Position numbers and translations under genes: made by a program. This document shows, piece after piece, positions 32,967 to 41,444 of a stretch of 64,000 bases of DNA (the first letter of the stretch is position 1; every line of letters starts with the position of its first letter). This DNA is from REEB95 sp963762425 (GTDB lineage Bacteria; Pseudomonadota; Alphaproteobacteria; ATCC43930; CGMCC-115725). The notes beneath the pieces were generated by a model, which did no database searches, was not told the origin of the DNA, and saw nothing but the letters and a program-made list of their open reading frames with translations. The stretch is taken from assembly GCA_963762425.1 (NCBI GenBank), contig CAVXKY010000007.1, positions 170,958 to 234,957 on the forward strand, written 5' to 3'.

Positions 32967-33092
32967 TTAGCCCTGACGGGCCTTGTAGCGAGGATTGACC
33001 TTGTTGATGACGTAGACACGGCCCTTGCGGCGCACAATGCGGCAGTTCTTGTCGCGCTTTTTGAGGGATTTGAGGGAATTGACGATCTTCAT
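32967..33092 (-). CDS. rpmJ: 50S ribosomal protein L36
   Basis: A 41-residue ribosomal protein: MKIVNSLKSLKKRDKNCRIV, then RRKGRVYVINKVNPRYKARQ and G. This is the longer, Cys-poor (non-zinc, C- type) L36 variant common in alphaproteobacteria, since only one cysteine remains. It stands alone with its own terminator, separate from the main ribosomal operons, as usual in this class. Confidence 0.95.
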   Translation of the reverse strand: MKIVNSLKSLKKRDKNCRIVRRKGRVYVINKVNPRYKARQG

Positions 33093-33219
33093 GACGACCA
33101 CAGGCAACCGGGACCGAACGAGAGGCGCGAAAGTAAGGGATAAGGCGTGACAGAGTCAATCGCCGATCTGGCGCTTTAGATTACTTCTATCTATCCGCCC
33201 GGTTCGCCGCGGCCGCCGG

Positions 33220-34470
33220 TTATTCCTTGACCGGCGCGGCCATCGCTTTTTCGCGCTTGCCGCCGCCGCCCGAATTTCGGCCGGACATGAATTGCTTGAT
33301 GTTGCGAGTCGCCTGACGCAGGCGCTGGACGTTCTCCACCAAGGCGATGCGCACATAGCCTTCGCCGTGCTCGCCGAATCCGACGCCCGGCGAAACCGCG
33401 ACATTGGCTTTTTCCAGAAGCAGCTTGGAAAAAGCCAGGCTGCCGATTTCGCGATAAGCCGGAGGCAACGGCGCCCAGGCGAACATCGAGGCGGGCGGCG
33501 CCGGCACGTCCCAGCCCGCCTGATGGAGGCCCTCGATCAGCACGTCGCGGCGCTGCTGGTAGCGCTCGCGAATCTGCCGGATGCAATCCTGCGGGCCGTT
33601 CAAGGCGGCCGTGGCCGCGACCTGGACCGGCGTGAAGGCGCCGTAATCGAGATAGGATTTGATGCGCGCCAGCGCGCCGATCAGCCGGGCGTTGCCGACG
33701 GCGAAGCCGATGCGCCAGCCGGCCATGTTGTAGGTCTTGCTCAATGAGGAGAACTCGACCGCGATGTCGCGCGCGCCCGGGATTTGCAGCACCGAGGGCG
33801 GCGGCTTCCCGTCGAAATAAATCTCGGCATAGGCCAGGTCGGACAGCAAATAGATGCCGCGGCTTTTGCAGAACGAAACCATTTCGCCGTAGAAGTCGAG
33901 ATCGACCACTTGCGCCGTCGGGTTGGCCGGGAAATTGAGCACGAGCGCGATCGGACTGGGCGAGGTCTGCTCCACCGCCTGTTTCAGCTCTTTCAAAAAA
34001 TCGATGCCCGGGCCGATCGGCACGCTCCTGACCGAGGCGCCGGCGATGATGAAGCCGAAGGCATGGATCGGATAGCACGGACTCGGCACCAGCACGATGT
34101 CGCCCGGCGCGGTGATCGCCTGCGCCAGATTGGCGAGGCCTTCCTTCGAGCCGAGCGTGACGATGATTTCCTTGTCGGGATCGAGCGAAACGCCGAATCG
34201 CCGCGCGTAATAGGCGGCCTGCGCGCGCCGCAAGCCCATGATGCCGCGCGACACCGAATAGCCGTGGCTGCGCGGGTTGTCGATCGCCTCGTGCAGCTTC
34301 TTGACGATGTGCTCGGGCGTCGGACCGTCGGGATTGCCCATGCCGAGATCGATCACGTCGCGGCCCGCCGCGCGCGCCTTCGCCTTCAACGCGTTCACCT
34401 CGCTGAAGACGTAAGGCGGCAATCTCTTGATGCGGTAAAATTCGTCGGGATGGGCGGGATCGATGGTCAT
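33220..34470 (-). CDS. alaC: PLP-dependent class I/II aminotransferase, AlaC-like
   Basis: A 416-residue fold-type I aminotransferase. Family landmarks are IDLGMGNPDGPTPEHIVKKL, TLGSKEGLANLAQAI, NFPANPTAQVV, SDLAYAEIYFDG and the PLP-Lys segment SLSKTYNMAGWRIGFAVGN. It is most like the LL-diaminopimelate/alanine aminotransferase group (AlaC, formerly YfdZ), which makes alanine from pyruvate. A low-complexity Gly/Lys C-terminal tail (GRNSGGGGKREKAMAAPVKE) is extra. It stands alone, between rpmJ and an AT-rich gap. Confidence 0.85.
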   Translation of the reverse strand: MTIDPAHPDEFYRIKRLPPYVFSEVNALKAKARAAGRDVIDLGMGNPDGPTPEHIVKKLHEAIDNPRSHGYSVSRGIMGLRRAQAAYYARRFGVSLDPDKEIIVTLGSKEGLANLAQAITAPGDIVLVPSPCYPIHAFGFIIAGASVRSVPIGPGIDFLKELKQAVEQTSPSPIALVLNFPANPTAQVVDLDFYGEMVSFCKSRGIYLLSDLAYAEIYFDGKPPPSVLQIPGARDIAVEFSSLSKTYNMAGWRIGFAVGNARLIGALARIKSYLDYGAFTPVQVAATAALNGPQDCIRQIRERYQQRRDVLIEGLHQAGWDVPAPPASMFAWAPLPPAYREIGSLAFSKLLLEKANVAVSPGVGFGEHGEGYVRIALVENVQRLRQATRNIKQFMSGRNSGGGGKREKAMAAPVKE

Positions 34471-34772
34471 GGGGGCGGTTTTCAGGGACGGGTTGGAGTT
34501 ATTCTAGGGCCTTGGCGGGTGCTATGGCGAGATTGGCCGGTTTGGGCGCCAACGGCCGCATCCCGGCCAGGCCTGGATAGGCTAAATAGTATATCAGGAA
34601 TATCCATTTATATTGGTGTGCAACAATCTCAAGATTACCCCCTAGGCCCTTGGGGGTGCGACATTTTATACAAATTGGAAGGGATATGTTGCTGCATCGC
34701 GGCATAGAAATTGTATGGTGAGGGGCATGACCCGGCGAATGGCGCTGGGTTGCTTGCACGGGAGGGGTCCCC
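34471..34772. other. AT-rich intergenic region
   Basis: This 302-bp gap is visibly richer in A and T (about 34580-34700) than flanking genes. It contains a 6-bp inverted repeat (ACCCCC at 34637-34642 and GGGGGT at 34652-34657) and many TATA-like words. It presumably carries the promoters of alaC (leftward) and the small protein at 34773 (rightward). No convincing -35/-10 pair or gene was identified. Confidence 0.4.
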
Positions 34773-35027
34773 ATGCACGTTAAATGGTCAAGTGGGCGCG
34801 ATATCGCCGTTTCTTTGTTCATCCTGCTCGGGCTGGCGGTTCCGTTCGTGCCGGTTCCCGGCGATCGCGAAACGCAGATGGAAGTCCGCTTCCACACAAG
34901 CGGCATGGCCAAGCCGCATGTCTTCAGCGCGCAAACCCAGCACAGCATCTGCGCGGTGATGTCGACGGCGTTGGCCTACGAGGATCCGCGGACCGGGGAA
35001 TACACCCGCATCCGCTGCGTCGACTGA
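34773..35027 (+). CDS. Small hypothetical protein with N-terminal membrane segment
   Basis: An 84-residue protein starting MHVKWSSGRDIAVSLFILLG with a hydrophobic stretch at about residues 11-27, then a polar domain with two cysteines (HSICAVMSTALAYEDP, YTRIRCVD). A very strong ribosome site (GGGAGGGG) five bases before ATG 34773 argues that it is translated. I do not recognise a family. It could be a small secreted or membrane-tethered protein. The reverse frame here is also open but has no comparable ribosome site. Confidence 0.5.
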   Translation: MHVKWSSGRDIAVSLFILLGLAVPFVPVPGDRETQMEVRFHTSGMAKPHVFSAQTQHSICAVMSTALAYEDPRTGEYTRIRCVD

Positions 35028-35188
35028 ATCCAGGCGAGTCGCGCGACCATCAAGTAAAGCAAGATCGGCCGGCAAAGGCCGATCCATGTCCGCCTTGCGC
35101 CAACCGCCGGCGTCTCGGCGATGTTTTCCCGTAACTCTCTTTGTCGTTTCGGAAGGAAGGTGTCCCGTGCATTACACAGAGACCATGA

Positions 35189-35407
35189 GCAAGCGCCGGA
35201 AGGGCTTTTAACTCGGAGACGCATGTCAAACGCGGGCGTCGCATCGTCCACGGGGACAAGGAACTGGCCGAGAAGCTCGGCCGGAACGACCCATGCCCAT
35301 GCGGCTCGGGCCGCCGGTTCAAGAAGTGCTGCATCGCGACAGACCGGTTTCATCGAGCGTCAGCATTACGAGCGCTGACCGCACCGGCTCCGTTTGCCCG
35401 AAGCTAA
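35189..35407 (+). pseudogene. SEC-C zinc-motif fragment
   Basis: The frame reads a basic stretch, then ELAEKLGRNDPCPCGSGRRF followed by KKCC. This is the C-x-C-x8-C-C zinc motif found at the SecA C-terminus and in small SEC-C proteins. A stop lies at 35186-35188 and there is no ATG, GTG or TTG before the motif, so it looks like a truncated or frameshifted remnant. The nearby ATG at 35179 (MSKRRKGF) is followed at once by a stop in another frame. The rest of 35028-35409 shows no other gene. Confidence 0.45.
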
Positions 35408-35409
35408 CT

Positions 35410-36414
35410 CTAACGCGCCGGGCTTAGCTGCTCGACGAATTGCCGGGCGCAAGCGGCCCAGGTGAATCGCAAGGCGTGGCTGCGGCAATGCGCGCTCGGA
35501 ATCGACAGCGCGGCGATCGCGGCCGTTCGCAAATCATCGTCCAGAACGCCGGCGCCGCTGCGGCCGATCACGTCCAGCGGTCCCGGCACCGGATAGGCCG
35601 CCACCGGCAGGCCCGAGGCGAGCGCTTCGAGTATCACCAGGCCGAAGGTGTCGGTGAGGCTCGGAAAAACGAACACGTCGGCCGACGCGTAAAGCCGCGC
35701 CAGCACCCCGTTCTCGCGATATCCCAAGAAATGCACGTCGGGATAGCGGCGTTCGAGCTCGGCCAATTGCGGCCCTTCGCCCACCACCACCTTGGAGCCC
35801 GGCAGGTCGAGATCGAGGAAGGCGGGCAGGTTCTTCTCCACCGCCACCCGGCTGACCGTCAGGAAGATCGGCCGTTTGATGTCGTAGGCTTCGATCGAGC
35901 GGTGCGAGGGATTGAACAGCTTGGTGTCGACGCCGCGCCCCCAGGGCTTCAGATTGGCGAAGCCGTAGGATGCCAGCGCGCGCCGCACTGATTCGGTCGC
36001 CACCATCACGCCCTGCGACGGCGCATGAAAGCGGCGCAGCAGGGCATAGACCAGTCGCCGCGGCGCCACCATCCGCGCCGCGAGGTACTCCGGAAAGCGC
36101 GTGTGATAGGCGGTGGTGAAGGGCCGGCCGTGCTTGAGGCACCAGCGCCGCGCCGCCAGCCCCAGCGGCCCTTCGGTGACGATGTGTATGGCGTCGGGCT
36201 CGGCTTCCGCGATGAGCGCGCCGATCCGCCCGCCCGCTCCCACCGCCAGGCGGATTTCCGGATAGAACGGGCAAGGAAATGTCCGGAACAGATCGGGCGT
36301 GATCATGGTCACCCGATGCTTCGTCTTCTCGAGCTCGCGCAAAAGCGCCACCAGCGTGCGGACGACGCCGTTGACCTGCGGCTTCCAGGCGTCGCTGACG
36401 ATCAGGATTTTCAC
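35410..36414 (-). CDS. Glycosyltransferase family 4 (GT-B), lipid-glycosylating type
   Basis: A 334-residue GT-B retaining transferase. The N-terminal domain begins VKILIVSDAWKPQVNGVVRT and the donor domain has FLTVSRVAVEKNLPAFLDLD, VVVGEGPQLAELERRYPDVHFLGY and FPSLTDTFGLVILEALASGLP (the E-x7-E nucleotide-sugar motif). Similar enzymes put sugars on diacylglycerol or phosphatidylinositol (MgtA/PimB-like). GTG 36414 is chosen because it overlaps the upstream phosphoesterase stop (GTGA). Together with the next two genes it suggests membrane-lipid remodelling. Confidence 0.87.
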   Translation of the reverse strand: MKILIVSDAWKPQVNGVVRTLVALLRELEKTKHRVTMITPDLFRTFPCPFYPEIRLAVGAGGRIGALIAEAEPDAIHIVTEGPLGLAARRWCLKHGRPFTTAYHTRFPEYLAARMVAPRRLVYALLRRFHAPSQGVMVATESVRRALASYGFANLKPWGRGVDTKLFNPSHRSIEAYDIKRPIFLTVSRVAVEKNLPAFLDLDLPGSKVVVGEGPQLAELERRYPDVHFLGYRENGVLARLYASADVFVFPSLTDTFGLVILEALASGLPVAAYPVPGPLDVIGRSGAGVLDDDLRTAAIAALSIPSAHCRSHALRFTWAACARQFVEQLSPAR

Positions 36415-37229
36415 GCTTCCGCCATCTCCGACGGCGCGGGTTCGGGGCGCAAAACCGGGTTCAGCGGATCGAGCGCGTGGAGTTCCGCCCAGCGGATGAT
36501 CTCGAGCTTGCCGTCGAAATGCTCGACCAGCGCCGAGCAGCTTTCGACCCAATCGCCGTCGTTGCAATAGAGCACGCCACCGATCTGGCGGATCTCGGGG
36601 TGGTGGATGTGCCCGCAGACGACGCCGTCGACTCCGCGTTCCGTGGCCGCGGCGGCGATCAGATTGGCGTAATCGCTGATGAACTGGACCGCGTTCTTGA
36701 CCTTGAACTTGAGATAGGCCGAAAGCGACCAGTAGGGATAGCCCAGTTGCCGCCGCGCCCGGTTGAGCACGTTGTTGAGGCGGAGCGTCAGCTCGTAGGC
36801 CCAGTCGCCCAGCAGCGCCAGCCACTTGGCGTAGCGCATCACGCCGTCGAAGGCGTCGCCGTGCACCACCAGCAGGCGCTTGCCGTCGGCGGTTTCATGG
36901 ATCGCCTCCGGCAACAGCATCACGCCGCCCATTTGCAGCTCGGTGTAGTCGCGCAGCCACTCGTCGTGATTGCCGGGGATGTAGAAGACCTTGGTGCCCT
37001 TGCGCGCCTTGCGCAGGATTTTCTGGATGACGTCGTTGTGGCTTTGCGCCCAGTACCAGGAACGCCGGAGGCGCCAGCCGTCGACGATGTCGCCGACCAG
37101 ATAGAGAAATTCGGATTCGGTGTGGCGCAGGAAGTCGAGCAGGAAATCGCCCTTGCAGCCGCGCGTGCCGAGATGGAAATCGGAAATCCAGATGGTGCGG
37201 AAACGCGTGACACGGCTGACGAAACTCAT
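36411..37229 (-). CDS. Metallophosphoesterase, UDP-2,3-diacylglucosamine diphosphatase (LpxH)-like
   Basis: A 272-residue calcineurin-like phosphoesterase with the full metal set: ISDFHLG, LVGDIVDGW, IPGNHDEWL, VVHGDAFD and CGHIHHPE. The family includes LpxH and LpxH-like enzymes that cleave the pyrophosphate of UDP-diacylglucosamine in lipid A synthesis. The gene next to it encodes a GT4 glycosyltransferase rather than Lpx enzymes, so a role on another phospholipid or nucleotide-lipid substrate is possible. Confidence 0.85.
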   Translation of the reverse strand: MSFVSRVTRFRTIWISDFHLGTRGCKGDFLLDFLRHTESEFLYLVGDIVDGWRLRRSWYWAQSHNDVIQKILRKARKGTKVFYIPGNHDEWLRDYTELQMGGVMLLPEAIHETADGKRLLVVHGDAFDGVMRYAKWLALLGDWAYELTLRLNNVLNRARRQLGYPYWSLSAYLKFKVKNAVQFISDYANLIAAAATERGVDGVVCGHIHHPEIRQIGGVLYCNDGDWVESCSALVEHFDGKLEIIRWAELHALDPLNPVLRPEPAPSEMAEA

Positions 37230-37250
37230 GGCCCCCCCGAAAAAATCACG

Positions 37251-37871
37251 TTACGTCGCGCGCCAATAACGCCAGATCTGCACCGGCGGGAGATGCGTCC
37301 ATACCCGCGCGAACTCCTTGCCGCCGAGACCGAGGCGCGTCATCGGCAAGGGCGAAACCAGCGCGTTGGTGAGTTGCAGGAAGGGGCAGTCCTCGCCCAG
37401 CCGGTCGAAACAGGAATCGACCACCGAGCGCTGGGCGGCGAAGGGAAACCACTTGATCGGCAACGAGGACACCACGCCGGCAAGCCGCTTGGCCCCGCAA
37501 GACGCCAGCAGAGCGCCGAGCGAAGCGGCGTCGCCTTCGATCACGCGGACCGACGGGAAGCGCCGGCGCAGCAACGCCGCCAGTCCCGGTTCGCGCTCGA
37601 TGCTGATCAACCGCTCGGGCGGACAGCCGGATGCCAGCAACCCGTGCGTCAGGCTGCCGGTGCCGCCGCCCAATTCGAGCACGATGCCCGGGCGCGAAAG
37701 ATTCAACGCGCCGGCCATCGCCGCCGCGACCGCGGCGCTCGACGGCAGCACCGCGCCGATGCCGAGCGGGCGGCGCAGCCAATGGCGGAAAAACAGCGCC
37801 TTCTCGCCCTCCCAGGCGCCAGACTCGGGAGCGTCGCGCGAAGGTGCCGATGCGGATTGATTCACGCGCAC
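37251..37871 (-). CDS. SAM-dependent methyltransferase, PmtA-like phospholipid N-methyltransferase
   Basis: A 206-residue class I methyltransferase. The SAM motif VLELGGGTGSLTHGLLASG lies at about residues 64-82, preceded by FFRHWLRRPLGIGAVLPSSA, which matches the rRNA-dimethylase-like PmtA group that methylates phosphatidylethanolamine to phosphatidylcholine. The segment VVSSLPIKWFP corresponds to the catalytic motif IV. It lies 21 bp upstream of the phosphoesterase gene on the same strand. Substrate is inferred from family and neighbours. Confidence 0.75.
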   Translation of the reverse strand: MRVNQSASAPSRDAPESGAWEGEKALFFRHWLRRPLGIGAVLPSSAAVAAAMAGALNLSRPGIVLELGGGTGSLTHGLLASGCPPERLISIEREPGLAALLRRRFPSVRVIEGDAASLGALLASCGAKRLAGVVSSLPIKWFPFAAQRSVVDSCFDRLGEDCPFLQLTNALVSPLPMTRLGLGGKEFARVWTHLPPVQIWRYWRAT

Positions 37872-38054
37872 CCCGCCCCGCTTTTCAGCATGGCGGCGTC
37901 GAATTCGAATCGTGAGGCGATTTTCATGGTTTACCGGGCGTCGTTACGACGCCTAGCTAACATGCGGGCAATGACGGAATTGTTCCGATTCCGAGTCGGA
38001 CTCGTGACAGTCAGGAATCGAATCGCAGCTTGGGATTTCTGCGCGGCGGGGAAA

Positions 38055-38129
38055 TGGTGGGCAATACAGGGATTGAACCTGTGACCTTCCCCATGTCAAG
38101 GGGACGCTCTCCCGCTGAGCTAATTGCCC
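38055..38129 (-). tRNA. tRNA-Val(GAC)
   Basis: The reverse strand folds as a complete tRNA. The acceptor GGGCAAT (5' end at 38129) pairs with ATTGCCC; the D-arm is AGCTCAGCGGGAGAGC; the anticodon loop TTGACAT has anticodon GAC in a CCCC/GGGG-type stem; the T-arm is CAGGTTCAATCCCTG. CCA is encoded at 38055-38057 after discriminator A. Anticodon GAC reads GUC and GUU valine codons. Confidence 0.95.
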
Positions 38130-38354
38130 GAGTTGCAATCGCGCGATTTAGACCAATTCCCACCCCGGCGCAAGTTCGGCCGAGTCGGGACGCGGCGAAA
38201 GCCGTCAAAAAAGAGGCCGCCGATCAAGGCGGCCTCAAGTCTCGCGGAAAACACTTCGGCAGACCCCCCACTGGCGCAGGCGCGGAATATCGCCTTCTTG
38301 TCGCCACTCCGCCGAGCCGCCTTGCAATCGGCCGGTCGGGACGCCGGACGACAA

Positions 38355-39839
38355 CTACTCCGCGGCCTGTTGCGACGAGGACGGTCCCTTCAGAGCCGCG
38401 CGCACGCCGGCGCCGTAGTCGGGATGCACCTTGTCGAACAGCGCCAACTGACGCTCGACGATCGAACCCGGCACGCCCGCCATCGCCTCCGCGATGTTCG
38501 AGAACAAACGTTTCTTCTGGCCCGAATCGAACAGCTTGAACAGGGCGCGCACCTGCGTGAAGTCGTCCACCTTCTGGCCGGCGCCTTCGCGCTGCGCATA
38601 ACGGTCGGCGTCGCCCGAGATCTTCAAGGGCGGCTCCGCCGCATCCGGCCGCTCGACCGGCCCGCCGAAGGAATTGGGCTCGTAATAGGCGTTCGAGTTC
38701 GGATTGTTGGCGAAGAACCGCATCGCCCCGTCCTTGTTATAATTGTGGACCGGGCACTTCGGCGCATTGACCGGCAGCGCCTCGTAATGCGTCCCGAGGC
38801 GATGACGGTGCGCATCGGCGTAGGAGAAGATGCGCCCTTGCAGCATCTTGTCCGGCGAGAAGCCGATGCCGGGCACGATGTTGGACGGGCTGAAGGCCGC
38901 CTGTTCGATCTCGGCGAAATAGTTGCCGGCGTTGCGGTTCAATTCCATCACGCCGACTTCGATCAGCGGATAGTCGCCATGCGGCCACACCTTGGTGAGG
39001 TCGAACGGGTTGTAAGGCGTCTTGGCGGCGTCGGCTTCCGGCATGACCTGAACGCAGAAACGCCAGCGCGGATAGTCGCCCCGCTCGAGCGCGCCGAACA
39101 GATCGGCCTGGGTCGATTCGCGGGTCCTGCCGACGACCTTCTCGGCCTCCGCGTTGGTCCAATGCTGGTGGCCCTGCATGGTCTTGAAGTGGAACTTGAC
39201 CCAGAACCGCTCGTTCTTGGCGTTGAGGAAGCTGTAGGTATGGCTGCCGTAGCCGTTGATGTGGCGCACGTCGGTCGGCAGGCCGCGATCCGACATCAGG
39301 ATCGTCACCTGATGCAGCGATTCCGGCGACAGCGACCAGAAATCCCACATGGCGGTCGGCGAGCGCATGTTGGTATGCGGGTGCCGCTTCTGGGTGTGGA
39401 TGAAATCCGGGAATTTGTAGGGATCGCGGATGAAGAACACCGGCGTGTTGTTGCCGACCAGGTCCCAGTTGCCTTCCTCGGTATAGAACTTGAGCGCGAA
39501 GCCGCGCACGTCGCGTTCGGCGTCGGCCGCGCCCAGCTCGCCGGCGACGGTGGAAAAGCGCGCCAGCATCTCGGTCTTCTTGCCGATTTTGGCGAAGACC
39601 TTGGCCTTGGTGTACCGGGTGATGTCCTTGGTGACGGTGAGGGTGCCGAAGGCGCCCCAGCCCTTGGCGTGCACGGTGCGTTCGGGAATGCGCTCGCGGT
39701 TCTGGTGGGCAAGCTTCTCGATCAGCTGATAATCCTGCATCAGGACCGGGCCGCGCGGGCCGGCGGTCATCGAATTCTGGTTGTCGGCCAGCGGAGCGCC
39801 GGCGGTGGTGGTGAGAATGTGTTTGGGTTTGTCGGCCAT
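38355..39839 (-). CDS. katA: Monofunctional haem catalase (clade 3 type)
   Basis: Breaks down hydrogen peroxide. The 494-residue small-subunit catalase starts MADKPKHILTTTAGAPLADN (ATG 39839, GGGAG six bases upstream). The distal His is at about residue 57 (ERTVHAKGWGAFG) and the distal Asn lies in DLVGNNTPVFFIRDP. The proximal haem-ligand Tyr is in GRIFSYADAHRHRLG, and the NADPH-binding region HINGYGSHTYSF is present. The gene stands alone between tRNA-Val and cpdR. No OxyR gene or operator was recognised nearby. Confidence 0.96.
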   Translation of the reverse strand: MADKPKHILTTTAGAPLADNQNSMTAGPRGPVLMQDYQLIEKLAHQNRERIPERTVHAKGWGAFGTLTVTKDITRYTKAKVFAKIGKKTEMLARFSTVAGELGAADAERDVRGFALKFYTEEGNWDLVGNNTPVFFIRDPYKFPDFIHTQKRHPHTNMRSPTAMWDFWSLSPESLHQVTILMSDRGLPTDVRHINGYGSHTYSFLNAKNERFWVKFHFKTMQGHQHWTNAEAEKVVGRTRESTQADLFGALERGDYPRWRFCVQVMPEADAAKTPYNPFDLTKVWPHGDYPLIEVGVMELNRNAGNYFAEIEQAAFSPSNIVPGIGFSPDKMLQGRIFSYADAHRHRLGTHYEALPVNAPKCPVHNYNKDGAMRFFANNPNSNAYYEPNSFGGPVERPDAAEPPLKISGDADRYAQREGAGQKVDDFTQVRALFKLFDSGQKKRLFSNIAEAMAGVPGSIVERQLALFDKVHPDYGAGVRAALKGPSSSQQAAE

Positions 39840-39998
39840 GTCGATCTCCCTGTGGGCCTGGGCATCGAGCCGATTGTTTAGAATAACCACAAATGGCGAT
39901 CGCGCATTGATTTGGATCAGAGCGCCGCGCCGCCATTGGCGCTAGACATGTTTGTGGGGGAATCAGTAGAGGCTGAACCGGGCGCGAACGCGCCCGCG

Positions 39999-40358
39999 TC
40001 ACGCCGCGAGGAAGCGCTCGATCTCGGTGACCAGCTGGCGCAAATGGAAGGGCTTGGCCAGCACGGTCGCCTCGCGCGGCAGTATGTCGGCCTCGTTCAA
40101 GGCGACGGCGGCGAAGCCGGTGATGAAGATCACCCGCAAGGCGGGATGCATGTCGCTGGCGCGGCGCGCCAATTCGATGCCGTCGATGCCCGGCATGACC
40201 ACGTCGGCCAAAAGCAGATCGACCTTGTGGCCGGCAACCCAGCTCAAGGCCGAATCGCCGTCGCCCAGGGCGCACACCTCGTGCCCGGCGCGGCGCAAGG
40301 CGCGGGCGAGGAAAATCCGGATGCTGTCGTCGTCTTCGGCGAGAAGGATGCGTGCCAT
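39999..40358 (-). CDS. cpdR: CpdR single-domain response regulator
   Basis: A 119-residue receiver-only protein: MARILLAEDDDSIRIFLARA, phospho-acceptor Asp52 (LLLADVVMPGIDG), Thr80 (FITGFAA) and Lys102 (AKPFHLRQLV). The MARILLAEDDD start and AKPFHLR end are characteristic of CpdR. In Caulobacter, unphosphorylated CpdR primes ClpXP for degradation of cell-cycle proteins, with phosphate coming through CckA-ChpT. Adjacency to an N-formylglutamate amidohydrolase, divergently transcribed, is the usual alphaproteobacterial context. Confidence 0.92.
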   Translation of the reverse strand: MARILLAEDDDSIRIFLARALRRAGHEVCALGDGDSALSWVAGHKVDLLLADVVMPGIDGIELARRASDMHPALRVIFITGFAAVALNEADILPREATVLAKPFHLRQLVTEIERFLAA

Positions 40359-40546
40359 GAAGCCTGGATTCCGGGGCCCTGAAGTTGCTGTCTCAGAGCC
40401 TAAAGGGCAGGTTTAAAGGAAGGGTTTACCGATCCCGTAACGCATGATTAGACGCATGATTCGGGGGCCTTTTCCCGGGGCGCCGCCGCCGGCCCGGGGG
40501 CGATCCGGGCGTGACAGGACGGGATATCCCTCTTAATCTTCTCTTC

Positions 40547-41434
40547 ATGGATGGGATAACGCAGCCGGGCGCGGGTTTGGCCCCGGTCGAGGTTCTGGTC
40601 ACCGGCGTGGAAGCGGTGCCGCTGGTGCTGGCCTCGCCCCATAGCGGCAAGGATTACCCGGCCGAGTTCCTGGCCGCCTCGCGGCTCGATCCTTTGACGC
40701 TCCGGCGTTCGGAAGACAGCTATGTCGACGAGATTTTCGCGGGCGCGCTCGATCTGGGCGCGCCGCTGTTGCGCGCGCGTTTCCCCCGGGCATTTCTCGA
40801 TCCCAACCGCGAGCCGTTCGAGCTCGATCCGGCGATGTTCGAGGATTTGCTGCCCAATTTCGTCAACAGCCATTCGCCCCGCGTGCGCGTCGGCCTCGGC
40901 ACCATCGCGCGCGTGGTCGCCTCGGGCGAGGAGATCTACGCGCGCAAGCTCAAATTCAGCGAGGCGGCGAGCCGCATCGAACGGCTTTACCGGCCCTATC
41001 ACCGCGCCTTGAACCAGCTCCTGAACGCGGCGATGGGCCGTTTCGGCTTCGCGATATTGCTCGATTGCCATTCCATGCCCTCCAGCACCGGCTCGCCCGA
41101 ACGAGGATGCCGGGCCAACCGGGCCGACATCGTGCTGGGCGATTGCCACGGCACCTCCTGCCATCCCGCCATCACCGAGACGGCGCAACGCCGGTTGACC
41201 GGCAAGGGCTATTCGGTGGCGCGCAACGCGCCCTATGCGGGCGGCTATACCACCGCGCATTACGGCAGGCCGGACGAAGGCAGCCACTGCCTGCAGATCG
41301 AGATCAATCGCGGCCTCTACATGGACGAGCGCAGCTTCGCCCGCAAACCCTTCCTCGCCCGCCTGGTCGAGGACATGCGCGAGGTCGCGGGCGATCTGGC
41401 GGCGATCGAACCGGGGTTGCTCAGGCCTTCATGA
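40547..41434 (+). CDS. hutG: N-formylglutamate amidohydrolase
   Basis: Hydrolyses N-formylglutamate to glutamate and formate, classically the last step of one histidine-degradation route. The 295-residue protein has LVLASPHSGKDYPAEF (metal-binding His), DPNREPFELDPAMF, ILLDCHSMPS and CLQIEINRGLYMDE. ATG 40547 is preferred; an in-frame GTG at 40511 would add 12 residues. No other hut genes are nearby, so its physiological role next to cpdR is unclear. A frameshifted paralogue lies at 19026-19821. Confidence 0.9.
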   Translation: MDGITQPGAGLAPVEVLVTGVEAVPLVLASPHSGKDYPAEFLAASRLDPLTLRRSEDSYVDEIFAGALDLGAPLLRARFPRAFLDPNREPFELDPAMFEDLLPNFVNSHSPRVRVGLGTIARVVASGEEIYARKLKFSEAASRIERLYRPYHRALNQLLNAAMGRFGFAILLDCHSMPSSTGSPERGCRANRADIVLGDCHGTSCHPAITETAQRRLTGKGYSVARNAPYAGGYTTAHYGRPDEGSHCLQIEINRGLYMDERSFARKPFLARLVEDMREVAGDLAAIEPGLLRPS

Positions 41435-41444
41435 GCGGCCCGGA

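Noticed and set aside
34976..35353. Leftward 125-codon open frame near the SEC-C fragment
   Set aside because: No ribosome site and no family; its sequence is the complement of the SEC-C motif and the small protein gene.
36477..38084. Rightward 535-codon open frame across the phosphoesterase and methyltransferase genes
   Set aside because: It spans two well-supported leftward genes and shows no family features.
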